DNA of 64,000 bases. Source: an uncultured Eubacterium sp. Its GTDB lineage: Bacteria > Bacillota > Clostridia > Lachnospirales > Lachnospiraceae. Location of the stretch: the NCBI GenBank assembly GCA_910586445.1, contig CAJUHV010000001.1, positions 1 to 64,000 of the forward strand, in the 5' to 3' direction. Positions 54,940 through 64,000 of the stretch are shown here, piece after piece. The notes below the pieces were generated by a model. The model was not told the DNA's origin, made no database searches, and worked only from the letters and a program-made list of their open reading frames with translations. A program made the position numbers and the translations under genes. The first letter of the stretch is position 1, and every line of letters starts with the position of its first letter.

Positions 54940-56970
54940 TTACATGTTCATCCTCTGATAAGTTATTTTTTCTATTTCTATTACTGTATTATTGCTTTTA
55001 CATAGTTGCACTCGTATTGGCATGTTTTTTTTGATTTGTATATTCGATAAAACAATTTCATTCGAATTTTCTGACAAATATTCTTTTATTAAAACAGTCT
55101 GCCCTCCATCTGTGACAATTTCTACGTAACAGCTTTCTGCTTTCTCACTAGCTAAAATACCGTATTTAAGACTAATTTGATATATTCCTTCTGACGAACT
55201 CGTATCTGGGCTACACAAAACAATACCACTTTGTCCCCCTCCTGATACCAACATGCCCTCATCGTTAATTATGCCAGTATACTGATAACCATTTGAAAAT
55301 GGAAAATCAATACTCACATCAACACTTGCTGCTGGCAGCCCAGAACGGCCATCCCAATAATTGATCGTTGAAAAATAGGCATTATACTCACCTTCAACTT
55401 CACACAATAATGAATATGCCTTTCGAATATATTTAGGCATTCTTACAAACTCTTCATTTGTAGCAATCAGGAGGTTATTCTTATCTGCAATCGAATTATC
55501 TGAATAGTAACTATAGATATTGCCTATTAATGAAATATAGGGATTCCCCTCTTCTTCTTCCATCTTTAGATTTACACAATATATATCTGGCTCTTTAGCC
55601 CGAAGTATATGTGAGTTAGTTTCCATATTACACATATAGACAGCTCTTACATCTAAATCCTCTGCTATTGCTACAGCTTTTTCCACAATCCCATTATCAG
55701 AATAATCCTTCAAACAGTATTTGAATCCTCCTGCATTAATCAAAAGAAGTCCTATAATCAATCCGCTTACCACACAATTATATAACCATTTATTTTCAAA
55801 GTTTTTCTTTGTTCCTATACAATCAGCAATAAAAATAAGCATTAATGAACACCATAAAATATGATACCGATATTCCCAAAATGTACCGTACTTTGTATTA
55901 ACTAGTAAAAACAACACAAAATGTACAATAATATAACAGCTCACATATTTTATACAAAGATCATCTTTTCTTTTGTTCTTTGTTAAGATCATATATCCTG
56001 TACACAGCACGCAAAATAACGCAACGCAGAACCGCACTATAATTAAAATTCCTCCAAAAGTAAACAAACCAACTCCTGGTCCTTCCGCCAAGCCACGAAA
56101 TAAATAAAAATAACCAATAATACAATTCTGAAGATTAGTAAAAATCTCATTAAAAGCTAACAAATTCAAATTATTTCTATGCGATACCCCAACCATATGG
56201 TTTCTATATCTCCAACCACAAAAACTTATAAATATATTTAGCAGCATCAGCCAATTTACTGGCGTCCACAAGCGAAATACCTGATTCTCAACAACATCCC
56301 AAAACAATTTTAACCCAATAGGAACTAAAATCATAAACAGAACATAATTTCCTGTCGATAAAGACACCCAAAAATTTAAGATACCTCCAAGAAATATTAG
56401 GATATAAAACTTTATACTTTTATGCAGCTTTTTATCACATAGTACGAACATATCAATAAGTACAAACATCAATAAAACTCGAAACTCATATGCTCCACCA
56501 GAGACAAACATCATATTAGCCCAATCCAACTGTCCTACCGAATACGGCGTAAATATAAAGATCACTGCAAATAACGTTCTTTCCCATAGATTTTCTTTAC
56601 TCAAGTTTCTTAATAAATCATAAATAATAATTACCATCAACAAATAGCAAGCAAAATGTGAAATTCCTAAAGATAGATTTAAGTTACGTGTCAAAACATA
56701 TAAACCAGTCCCAAAAAAACTGGCACTGTCAATCTCCAATGTTGAAAAGTAACTCCAATCTTCTAAAAATATTCCATTTTTCCAAATCTCCCATCCGTGA
56801 CGTATTGCTAGAGATGAGTCAAAATCTAAAAACGCATATGACTTCGTAAAATTTACATAAAGAATAAAAACAAGTTGAACTATAGCAAACCCACCTAATA
56901 TATACAAGTTCACTTCTTGTCTTGCTTTTCTCAATATTATTCTCGCTTTTCTTTTACTCAAATTAATCAT
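54940..56970 (-). CDS. Large multi-membrane protein, glycan-related (2)
   Basis: 676 aa; the ATG at 56970 with GGAGA upstream is preferred. About 11 hydrophobic segments to residue 430, then an extracytoplasmic part ending in a beta-rich region (FSNGYQYTGIINDEGMLVSG, VRVQLCKSNNTVIEIEKI). The first loop after helix one has FLDFDSSLAIRHGWEIWKNG with an acidic pair, where GT-C enzymes keep catalytic acids. Family not identified. Confidence 0.55.
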   Translation of the reverse strand: MINLSKRKARIILRKARQEVNLYILGGFAIVQLVFILYVNFTKSYAFLDFDSSLAIRHGWEIWKNGIFLEDWSYFSTLEIDSASFFGTGLYVLTRNLNLSLGISHFACYLLMVIIIYDLLRNLSKENLWERTLFAVIFIFTPYSVGQLDWANMMFVSGGAYEFRVLLMFVLIDMFVLCDKKLHKSIKFYILIFLGGILNFWVSLSTGNYVLFMILVPIGLKLFWDVVENQVFRLWTPVNWLMLLNIFISFCGWRYRNHMVGVSHRNNLNLLAFNEIFTNLQNCIIGYFYLFRGLAEGPGVGLFTFGGILIIVRFCVALFCVLCTGYMILTKNKRKDDLCIKYVSCYIIVHFVLFLLVNTKYGTFWEYRYHILWCSLMLIFIADCIGTKKNFENKWLYNCVVSGLIIGLLLINAGGFKYCLKDYSDNGIVEKAVAIAEDLDVRAVYMCNMETNSHILRAKEPDIYCVNLKMEEEEGNPYISLIGNIYSYYSDNSIADKNNLLIATNEEFVRMPKYIRKAYSLLCEVEGEYNAYFSTINYWDGRSGLPAASVDVSIDFPFSNGYQYTGIINDEGMLVSGGGQSGIVLCSPDTSSSEGIYQISLKYGILASEKAESCYVEIVTDGGQTVLIKEYLSENSNEIVLSNIQIKKNMPIRVQLCKSNNTVIEIEKITYQRMNM

Positions 56971-57056
56971 ATTCGCTCTCCACAATTACATCATTGATAA
57001 ATGTACAGCATTTCATCGAATCATTTTACAGAATTCTAACAATCCCCCAATATTAT

Positions 57057-58001
57057 TTACTTCCGCTCATAACTGAGCCGTCTGACCTGATACTGCAGGT
57101 CTTCTAACAATTTTCGATTAGATGCTATAATATCTGCCTGCAGTCCAATAATATACGTCATAAATCCCATCATCAGCAACGTGCTTGCCAACACTAAAGA
57201 CTGAACATGTCCATCTGCATGACCTGTAAACATATAAACAATAAAACGTATTCCAAAACCGAATCCAATAAAAAAAGGAATTGAACCTAAGATAGTAAAA
57301 AACTGCAAAGGCTTATACATAATAAATGCACGTACAATTGTCAGCATAGATCTTCTTACATAACCAAACATACTATGAAATAAGCGAGATGGTCTCAGCT
57401 CTCCATTTGTTCTGATCAGAACCGATTCCATTGCTATACGTTCTCGTCCCGCTTGAACAATTGTTTCTAATGTATATGTGTATTCATTCGTCACATTTAG
57501 TCTCATTGCAGCCTCCCTGCTATATGCGCGAAACCCGCTCGGAGCATCTGGAATACTTGTATTAGATGCTTTTCTCACTACCCAACTGCCAAAACGCTGC
57601 AGTTTCTTTTTTAGTAAAGAAAAATGTTCCGTTTGGTCAATGGGCCGTTCTCCAATAACTATATCAGACCTCCCTTCTAAAATAGGCCGAACCAGCTTTT
57701 CAATATCTGCTCCACAATATTGATTATCGGCATCTGTATTGACAATAATATCCGCTCCATTTCTCAGACATGCATCAATGCCTGCCATAAATCCCTTTGC
57801 TAGTCCCTTATTTTTAGAAAAATTAACAACATGGTGTACACCCCATCTTCGTGCTACATCTACTGTTCTATCCTGACTGCCATCATTAATAATCAAATAT
57901 TCAATTACATCTATATCTTTTATTTTTTTAGGCAGATCATTTAATGCTATTTCTAAAGTTTCTTCCTCGTTATAACAAGGTATTTGTATTATTAATTTCA
58001 T
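57057..58001 (-). CDS. DPM1/ArnC-like family 2 glycosyltransferase
   Basis: 314 aa. IQIPCYNEEETLEIALNDLP, LIINDGSQDRTVDVAR, IIVNTDADNQYCGADIEKLV (DxD), APSGFRAYSREAAMRLN, and two C-terminal membrane helices. Probably forms a polyprenyl-phosphate sugar that the neighbouring membrane proteins could use as donor, as GT-C enzymes do. Ribosome site GGGAGAA. Confidence 0.85.
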   Translation of the reverse strand: MKLIIQIPCYNEEETLEIALNDLPKKIKDIDVIEYLIINDGSQDRTVDVARRWGVHHVVNFSKNKGLAKGFMAGIDACLRNGADIIVNTDADNQYCGADIEKLVRPILEGRSDIVIGERPIDQTEHFSLLKKKLQRFGSWVVRKASNTSIPDAPSGFRAYSREAAMRLNVTNEYTYTLETIVQAGRERIAMESVLIRTNGELRPSRLFHSMFGYVRRSMLTIVRAFIMYKPLQFFTILGSIPFFIGFGFGIRFIVYMFTGHADGHVQSLVLASTLLMMGFMTYIIGLQADIIASNRKLLEDLQYQVRRLSYERK

Positions 58002-58052
58002 CCTATTTCTCCCAATGATCTCAGTCCACCGTTTTGGACATAAACATACTAA

Positions 58053-60215
58053 TTACTCTTTGGCAATATTTACATCAAGGCTGATTGTTTTTGCCCCTAC
58101 TTTAGATAACCACTCTACACCTTCTTCGACAACATCAAATACAATTATGCATTCGTCAACAGAATTCAATTCGTCTGCATCAATACTGACTCGCACTACA
58201 CCCTCGCCCTTATAAGCATTTATAGCATATCTTTTTCCGTCCCATAACAGCTCATTTCCTGAGACATCATAAATATGATATGATAACAAATATCCATTAT
58301 CATTCAAAATGACCGTATTATCATTATCAGCCTTCAATATCACGTCCACAATTAAATCACTGCCATGCTTAACTTCCTTCGTGCTAGAATCACTTAACTG
58401 TAAATTTAAATTAATTTTATCCAAGCTTTCTATGCTTAACTGCTCTAGATCATTACATTTATACCCCTGAGATACTAAATCTGATTTCAAATTATTTCCT
58501 CTTCCAAATAAACAAAAATTATTTCCAGATACTGCAACCAGATACATCTCCTGCTCTAATAAATCAGCCACCTTTTCATTGCTCCACTCCGCAATTACAA
58601 AATAATCTTTCGGATAATTCAAAGGTATATCGAATTTCATATCGCTTTCTACTACTCTAGTTCTTATTCCGTTCTTATAATTATTACGAATTAAATTATA
58701 TATAGTATACTTTGTGTTTTGATTTAATATCTCACACGTATTTAATACACAATCATATGTCCTTTGTCCTGGCATAATATGTGCGTTAAATGTATTTTTA
58801 TAAACAACAACAAAGCTAATCATCATAGGAATGCTAACACAAATCATACGTACTTTTTTCCATTTGGAAAATATAAAACCAATAACACAACCAATTATAT
58901 AAAATAATAAAACATAATTTGAAATTTCCTGTAGAGAAAAATCTTTAAAAAAATATATCCCAGGAACACAAACAATGTTTACCCAAAATCTGTCGATATT
59001 GGCTGTATACAGATACAATATTCTAAACAAGATCAAATATAAAACCAATCCACTTACAAGTTCAATAAACCAAAACCATCTCTTTGATAACTTAAAAATA
59101 TACAGCAGGCCCAAAATAATCAATATTCCGCTCACTGCCTCGCTATATCTGCCATAAAAATATAAATCTAATCTTATGTTCTGGCTTGGATCTGCATATT
59201 CTGGAGACATTGCAATTGACGTAATAGCAATTGTTCCACAAATGAAAAGGCCCAAAAACAAATAGAAAAAACTTTTTGATTCATTTTCGTTATCATCTTT
59301 TCGCCAATAAATTGCAGATAGAAATTGTTTTAACACATTAACCATACCAAAATAAGCTATCATCAAGGTTGCAGAAAAAAGATACCATACCTTGCCCGCC
59401 AAAGATGCGATAAGTCTCTTCAAACCGCTAACCCCTAATAACAATTTCAATTTATCTGTTTGAGATGATATATCATTTCCACCAAAACCATTCTCTATGC
59501 CTCCCCACATTATTTCACTAAGCCTAACTTTCACAAAACTATTCAAAATACATATACCAATAATCATTAATACAGCAATAGTAATTTTTTCCCATTCTAT
59601 TTTTTTCTTGAACTTCATATAAAATAATGTCATTATATATGCTACGAATATAACAATACATCTATTGTGTATCACATATAAAAAGCTTATTTCTCCTGTC
59701 AGCACTATCACACTAAGCCAAGTTGTTTTTTTACAAAATCGGGCAAAATGCCATATTACAAGTAAAAACCATGTATATATAAAAGTTTCTGACCAAGCAA
59801 TATTAGACTGAAACAGATATGATGAGTAAGAAACAGCTACAAAAGAAATCAGCATGCATATAACATCATCAATATCTTCTTCGATTTCGTGTATAATAGC
59901 ATTGCCTATTGCAAACCCCGCAACTCCCATTAAGGCATTGACAACAATTGCCATCCGATACAATAGCTGCATATTATGCGTGATCCAAAATAAAGGGACT
60001 AGCAATATGCTATATCCATACGAATACCACAGCTCTTCTACATTTGTCCAAGATAAACCAACCATGTTTGCAGCATGACTCCAATACCCTGCTTCATCAT
60101 TAAATACAAATGGACCATCCAGCTCTGCTATATGCCACAGTCTCATGACCAGTATTGCTGCCGATAAAATGATGTATAGCCATATCTCCTTATTACCATA
60201 ACGCCTTGTAACCAT
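58053..60215 (-). CDS. Large multi-membrane protein, GT-C-like (3)
   Basis: 720 aa; ATG at 60215 with AAGGAG upstream. About 12 hydrophobic segments. The first outer loop contains AELDGPFVFNDEAGYWSHAANM, an acidic D/E pair as in GT-C (ArnT/PMT-like) enzymes. The C-terminal 170 residues are soluble, with an immunoglobulin-like pattern (DLIVDVILKADNDNTVILND). Third of the big membrane proteins; likely transfers sugars from a polyprenyl carrier. Confidence 0.6.
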   Translation of the reverse strand: MVTRRYGNKEIWLYIILSAAILVMRLWHIAELDGPFVFNDEAGYWSHAANMVGLSWTNVEELWYSYGYSILLVPLFWITHNMQLLYRMAIVVNALMGVAGFAIGNAIIHEIEEDIDDVICMLISFVAVSYSSYLFQSNIAWSETFIYTWFLLVIWHFARFCKKTTWLSVIVLTGEISFLYVIHNRCIVIFVAYIMTLFYMKFKKKIEWEKITIAVLMIIGICILNSFVKVRLSEIMWGGIENGFGGNDISSQTDKLKLLLGVSGLKRLIASLAGKVWYLFSATLMIAYFGMVNVLKQFLSAIYWRKDDNENESKSFFYLFLGLFICGTIAITSIAMSPEYADPSQNIRLDLYFYGRYSEAVSGILIILGLLYIFKLSKRWFWFIELVSGLVLYLILFRILYLYTANIDRFWVNIVCVPGIYFFKDFSLQEISNYVLLFYIIGCVIGFIFSKWKKVRMICVSIPMMISFVVVYKNTFNAHIMPGQRTYDCVLNTCEILNQNTKYTIYNLIRNNYKNGIRTRVVESDMKFDIPLNYPKDYFVIAEWSNEKVADLLEQEMYLVAVSGNNFCLFGRGNNLKSDLVSQGYKCNDLEQLSIESLDKINLNLQLSDSSTKEVKHGSDLIVDVILKADNDNTVILNDNGYLLSYHIYDVSGNELLWDGKRYAINAYKGEGVVRVSIDADELNSVDECIIVFDVVEEGVEWLSKVGAKTISLDVNIAKE

Positions 60216-60236
60216 TTCCACTCCTTATATATTCTT

Positions 60237-63200
60237 CTAAATTAACTTCCTGTATAATCCATAAAGTTCTTTTGCAGTATTATACCATGAGCAATTATTA
60301 ATATCCTGTTTCATACTTTGTATCAGCCTTTCCCTGACCTCGACATCCGTCACCGCTTGAATCGCTTTAATTATTTCATTCTTATCCGTCCTTTCAATCT
60401 GATAAGTACATTCTTTAAATTCATTAAAAATACTTTGTTTAGTAGTAATCGTTGGCCGTAATGCAGATAAACAAAACCGGATAGCACCGCTTGCAGATTC
60501 TTGTGTTGGCTTATAGGGCATAATCATCAAATCACATGTCTGCAGATACCGCATAGACTGATCATTTTGCAAATAATCAGTGATAAATCTCACATGATTT
60601 TGAATCTCAAGCTTTTCTGCTTCAATTAAACATTCCTTCAAATATTCTTTCGATTCGTCACTTTCGTGCAAAGCACAGATCGGCATATAAAGAACGTCTG
60701 GATAAGTTTTTTTCAGCTCCGCTACAGCTTGTATTACTTCTTTAATGCCTTTATGCGGTAAAAGAAATCCATAGCTGCCGATTACGAATGAGGATTTTAT
60801 AGAAAATTCTTTTTTCCTATATTCTGGTGCGATTTCTGGATACACTACCTGTCCATGCCGGATCAAATATACTAACTGCTCCTTAATACCAATCCTCACT
60901 AAATACTCCTGATCCTGCCTTTGATGAACTACTAATGCACTGCACATATTCAAAGCCTCAACAATCCTACGCAGGCTGACTATTTTGCCTCCCACGTCAC
61001 TGTCAACTGTTTTGTGAAATGTTATAACAACAGGCTTTAATAAAACTATTTTTTTTATGGCTCTAGCCAAATCCATCAACTCAAAAAAGCCATAATTAAA
61101 CTGAAAATGAATAATGTCACTATTGCAACGTATTAGTTCTTCAGCCAAAACATCCAAGCTGCCTTCATACGCACTATGCCACAGTCTTTTTTTTACAAAA
61201 GGTTCATCCTTTTTTAGAAGATCCGCACCATAATTAGGATAAATTTGATAATCTACATAATAAGAAGATGCTTCTACCGCCATTTTAGTATATTCGGCAA
61301 TGCCACATCTGTTATTCCACGTTGTGACCATTGCTACTTTGGGCTTACGTTGATCTTTTTCCACCTCATTAATAAAATCCATCCAACGATTTACTACACA
61401 TTTCCATGAAAATTTTTCAGCAATAAGTCTATGCGCTTCTTCTGTCATCATATTGAACCTATCACTTCCAACTCCTTCTACAAACATTTGCAGTTTTTCA
61501 ACAAGACTATCAACATCCGGCTCTGCCCACATTGAAATTTGAAACGAATCTTCCTTCTGAATATGCGTATGTGCTGGCCTCAATTTATAATCAACAAGCA
61601 ATGCAGTTTTTAAATTGCAAAAATCTGCCATACCGCTATTCGGACAAACTATCACGGGCACTCTCGCTAACATAGCTTCTGCAACAGGCAGCCCAAATCC
61701 TTCACCTCTTGCAACATGTACATAGCAGTCTGCCATTTTATATAGTCCAAACAGATCTTTTGCAGGCAGGTCTTGATTAATCCATTCAATCATAGGAGGA
61801 TTCGGATATTTCCTATTCAATATCTCAATAATTGCTGATACATTGTTATGTGGATTCGGAAAAGTTTTGAGAACTAAACATACATCATCCTCATTCGTAA
61901 ATGCCTGATAGAATGCTTTGAGTAAAATATCAATGCCTTTTCTTGGAAACGCTGAACTAATATGCAAAAATTTTATTTTTTTATTACTTTTTATTTTATA
62001 CGGTGTAATTAAATCATAATCATCTTCCAATTCCACACCACATCCTACTGTTTTAACCGGAATTTTTATACCACTCTCAATCAATTTTTCTGTTACATAG
62101 TCAGATATAGTACCAATCCCACTTAGATTTCTATTAAAATCCTCTATATATTGTCGTGGAATTACACTTTCTTCCCACCCAAAAAACTGAAAATTTAATC
62201 CCCCCTTTACATTACGCCCTTTTGGCGGATACATATTTCGAATAGCAATATCTGGATATATAACTGATTCTGATTTTTTCCATAACGCTTCTGCATGATG
62301 CTTATCTTTCAAGTCTTTAGCATTAGGTATATAATCTCCCGTTCCCTCCGTACAAAATATAGATGCGTCAATGTTAGGTAAATCATCAAGATTCTCTATT
62401 AATTTTCGATTAATTACAGCTAAACTATATGATGTTTCAAACGGTCCCTGTATTTGTATGCTTCTCATCCTACTTTGATTCTGCAAATTCTTTACCGCAT
62501 CCAATAATATTTTTTCTGTGTTTGTATTTTCCAACCTTTCTATTCTTTCAAACTGTTTCTGTATAATTGCATCACAAATCTGCTTATCATTTAAAATTTC
62601 ATATAACAAAGTACCAATATATGCATAATTTTTTTCCAATACTAATATTCCCGCTCCATCCATAGTCTCTGGCACAGCGGATGACCGATATGCCAATACC
62701 GGTACCCCCATTTTCATTGCCTCCAAAAGCGGAACACCAAACCCTTCATGCTCACTCATACATAAAAAAAAGTCTGCAATTTTATAATAGGCTTTCAAAT
62801 CCTCTTCGGATACCTTACCTGTAAAAACAACTGCATCTTCTACCTTTAGTATCTTTATTAAATTTTTTAAATCTTCTATATATGACTTAGCACTATTATC
62901 ACCAATAATAAATAATTTACTATTTGAATTATAATACCGATTATACACAGCAAAAGACTTAATAACGTCATCTTGTCTCTTATTCCATACAACGCGTCCA
63001 ACAAATATAAAATTAGTCACATCTGAATTTTCAGATATAATATGATCATTTTCTATCACTTTATCTAATCTATCTAATGAAATTTGAACCGGCATAACAT
63101 CAATATAGCACTTATATCCTATATGCATTAGTTCTTGCCGATTATAATTCGAGTCTGCAATGCAATAATTAATCTGGTGTTTATAGTCCATTACTTGTTT

Positions 63201-63530
63201 AATTCCAATGCGCACATATCTTCTTATTTGATCATCTTCGAAAAAATACTCTGGGGTTATATTATGATATATTAAAATTTTTCTATCGTTCAATTTAGTA
63301 ATATGCTCAAAACAATCTATGCCCATAGAATGATGAATAAGCAGAATCGCCTTTTTAGAGCCAGAATAACTCAAAATAGGTTTTACGCAAGTTTGCATAT
63401 TCTCTGGGATATGTTCTGCAAATATTTCTGAATCGTACCCATTTTTTTTTAGCAAACTTTGTATCAAAAGCATTTGATTAGTAATAGCATCTCCCACTGA
63501 TATCCCAGAATGAAACTGATTAATTTGCAT
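60237..63530 (-). CDS. Three-domain GT4 glycosyltransferase
   Basis: 1097 aa. Start 63530 follows AGAGGAG; the frame is open to 63560. Three GT4-like domains in one chain: residues 1-360 (FVGRVVWNKRQDDVIKSF, HEGFGVPLLEAMKMGVPVLA), 360-740 (FLHISSAFPRKGIDILLKAF, GEGFGLPVAEAMLARVPVIV) and 745-1097 (GSYGFLLPHKGIKEVIQAVA). The third lacks the usual EGFG glutamates (PTQESASGAIRFCLSA instead), so it may be weak or inactive. Such multi-domain enzymes (WbdA type) build mannan or D-rhamnan chains, in keeping with Gmd-Rmd downstream. Confidence 0.85.
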   Translation of the reverse strand: MQINQFHSGISVGDAITNQMLLIQSLLKKNGYDSEIFAEHIPENMQTCVKPILSYSGSKKAILLIHHSMGIDCFEHITKLNDRKILIYHNITPEYFFEDDQIRRYVRIGIKQVMDYKHQINYCIADSNYNRQELMHIGYKCYIDVMPVQISLDRLDKVIENDHIISENSDVTNFIFVGRVVWNKRQDDVIKSFAVYNRYYNSNSKLFIIGDNSAKSYIEDLKNLIKILKVEDAVVFTGKVSEEDLKAYYKIADFFLCMSEHEGFGVPLLEAMKMGVPVLAYRSSAVPETMDGAGILVLEKNYAYIGTLLYEILNDKQICDAIIQKQFERIERLENTNTEKILLDAVKNLQNQSRMRSIQIQGPFETSYSLAVINRKLIENLDDLPNIDASIFCTEGTGDYIPNAKDLKDKHHAEALWKKSESVIYPDIAIRNMYPPKGRNVKGGLNFQFFGWEESVIPRQYIEDFNRNLSGIGTISDYVTEKLIESGIKIPVKTVGCGVELEDDYDLITPYKIKSNKKIKFLHISSAFPRKGIDILLKAFYQAFTNEDDVCLVLKTFPNPHNNVSAIIEILNRKYPNPPMIEWINQDLPAKDLFGLYKMADCYVHVARGEGFGLPVAEAMLARVPVIVCPNSGMADFCNLKTALLVDYKLRPAHTHIQKEDSFQISMWAEPDVDSLVEKLQMFVEGVGSDRFNMMTEEAHRLIAEKFSWKCVVNRWMDFINEVEKDQRKPKVAMVTTWNNRCGIAEYTKMAVEASSYYVDYQIYPNYGADLLKKDEPFVKKRLWHSAYEGSLDVLAEELIRCNSDIIHFQFNYGFFELMDLARAIKKIVLLKPVVITFHKTVDSDVGGKIVSLRRIVEALNMCSALVVHQRQDQEYLVRIGIKEQLVYLIRHGQVVYPEIAPEYRKKEFSIKSSFVIGSYGFLLPHKGIKEVIQAVAELKKTYPDVLYMPICALHESDESKEYLKECLIEAEKLEIQNHVRFITDYLQNDQSMRYLQTCDLMIMPYKPTQESASGAIRFCLSALRPTITTKQSIFNEFKECTYQIERTDKNEIIKAIQAVTDVEVRERLIQSMKQDINNCSWYNTAKELYGLYRKLI

Positions 63531-63945
63531 CGTTTTCTCTCCTCTGTGTATATGCCTCAAAAGCTAAAATTAAACTTTCTTGAATTTTAATCATTTCAGT
63601 TAACGTTTTAACAGCTGCTTCATTATAACTATTTTGCTGCTGATAGTATGATTGAAATAACCATCTTGTCAGTTTACGGAAAACCCGTTTGCAAAAAACA
63701 ATCACCCAACCAATTACAGGCCGATTAGATACAATTGGTTTTTCTCCTATTATTCTCGTAGCATTCATCATCTGTATATATTGATAAGTTCTCATCAGAG
63801 ACTGGCGTATCATATTCATACTTACCTTATTATCAATTCCAGAGGCACTATAAAATTCAGTATCAATATCTCGCATTTTTGCCGTAATTTTTACTCGGTC
63901 TAACAACAAATCTGCATCAATAATCTTAGAATCAATTTCAAACAT
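63520..63945 (-). CDS. Small protein starting the visible polysaccharide operon
   Basis: 141 aa. The N-terminal part (VKITAKMRDID) is soluble; a hydrophobic stretch PVIGWVIVFCKRVFRKLTRWLF near residues 78-96 may sit at the membrane. No signal peptide and no family I can name. Its 3' end overlaps the start of the GT4 gene by 11 bp, so translation is coupled. Small proteins like this often precede rhamnan/mannan polymerases, but its role is unknown. Confidence 0.65.
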   Translation of the reverse strand: MFEIDSKIIDADLLLDRVKITAKMRDIDTEFYSASGIDNKVSMNMIRQSLMRTYQYIQMMNATRIIGEKPIVSNRPVIGWVIVFCKRVFRKLTRWLFQSYYQQQNSYNEAAVKTLTEMIKIQESLILAFEAYTQRRENDAN

Positions 63946-63967
63946 ATGAATATCCCCCTGTTAAAAA

Positions 63968-64000
63968 TTATGCAATAGCTATCAGCTTTGGTTCTTTAAA
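63968..64000 (-). CDS. C-terminal tail of an upstream gene (partial)
   Basis: The minus strand encodes FKEPKLIAIA and a TAA before the next ribosome site. It is probably the end of the preceding operon gene, cut by the window. Too short to identify. Confidence 0.3.
   Translation of the reverse strand, partial: FKEPKLIAIA

Overview
The window reads as chromosomal DNA of an anaerobic, Gram-positive, spore-former-type Firmicute, most likely a Lachnospiraceae relative. The evidence is family content: a dnaE-pfkA pair, a RelQ-type alarmone synthetase, a TlpA-like lipoprotein / CXXC microprotein / 4Fe-4S trio, an AAA-ATPase-like nuclease family common in gut Clostridia, strong AGGAGG ribosome sites, and a tRNA without an encoded CCA. 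Species cannot be told from sequence alone.

Left part (1-18 kb): the 3' half of tRNA-Gly(GCC); a lone, very large flagellin (about 1271 aa) whose variable region is built from about eight similar modules; a minus-strand housekeeping block (alarmone synthetase, small hypothetical, TrmH-type rRNA methyltransferase, pfkA, dnaE); a CPBP membrane protease; a long leader with a terminator hairpin ahead of an EF-hand-like protein; an Mrp/NBP35 ATPase; and a tyrosine recombinase between one intact and one decayed AAA-ATPase-like/PD-(D/E)XK gene.

Middle (19-31.9 kb): a 1.9-kb AT-rich unit with perfect 43-bp terminal inverted repeats carries a GNAT-like membrane protein and a methyltransferase but no transposase. 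After it come regulator remnants and small hypotheticals, a membrane metallophosphoesterase, malQ, a 166-bp MITE-like palindrome, a redox trio (4Fe-4S membrane protein, CXXC microprotein, TlpA-like lipoprotein), a flippase-like membrane protein, and a complete IS256-family element with an 8-bp target duplication.

Right part (32-64 kb): one long minus-strand surface-polysaccharide locus, transcribed right to left and entering from beyond the window. It starts with a small protein, a triple-domain GT4 glycosyltransferase, three large multi-membrane proteins, a GT2 enzyme and a GT4-methyltransferase fusion. It continues with a sugar aminotransferase, an SDR, a cupin, and a 3-deoxy-octulosonate-type module (KdsA, NeuA/KdsB-like cytidylyltransferase, KdsC-like phosphatase). 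Three FkbM-type methyltransferases and an ATP-grasp ligase follow, then two MBOAT/SGNH acylation pairs, a GtrB-like GT2, a GT4 remnant, and Gmd-Rmd for GDP-D-rhamnose. Together these suggest a D-rhamnose- or mannose-based glycan with a Kdo-like sugar, methyl and acyl decorations. The 41.5-48.3 kb block is visibly more GC-rich than both sides, so the locus looks mosaic. IS256 has inserted into the hairpin that looks like the terminator of the whole operon.
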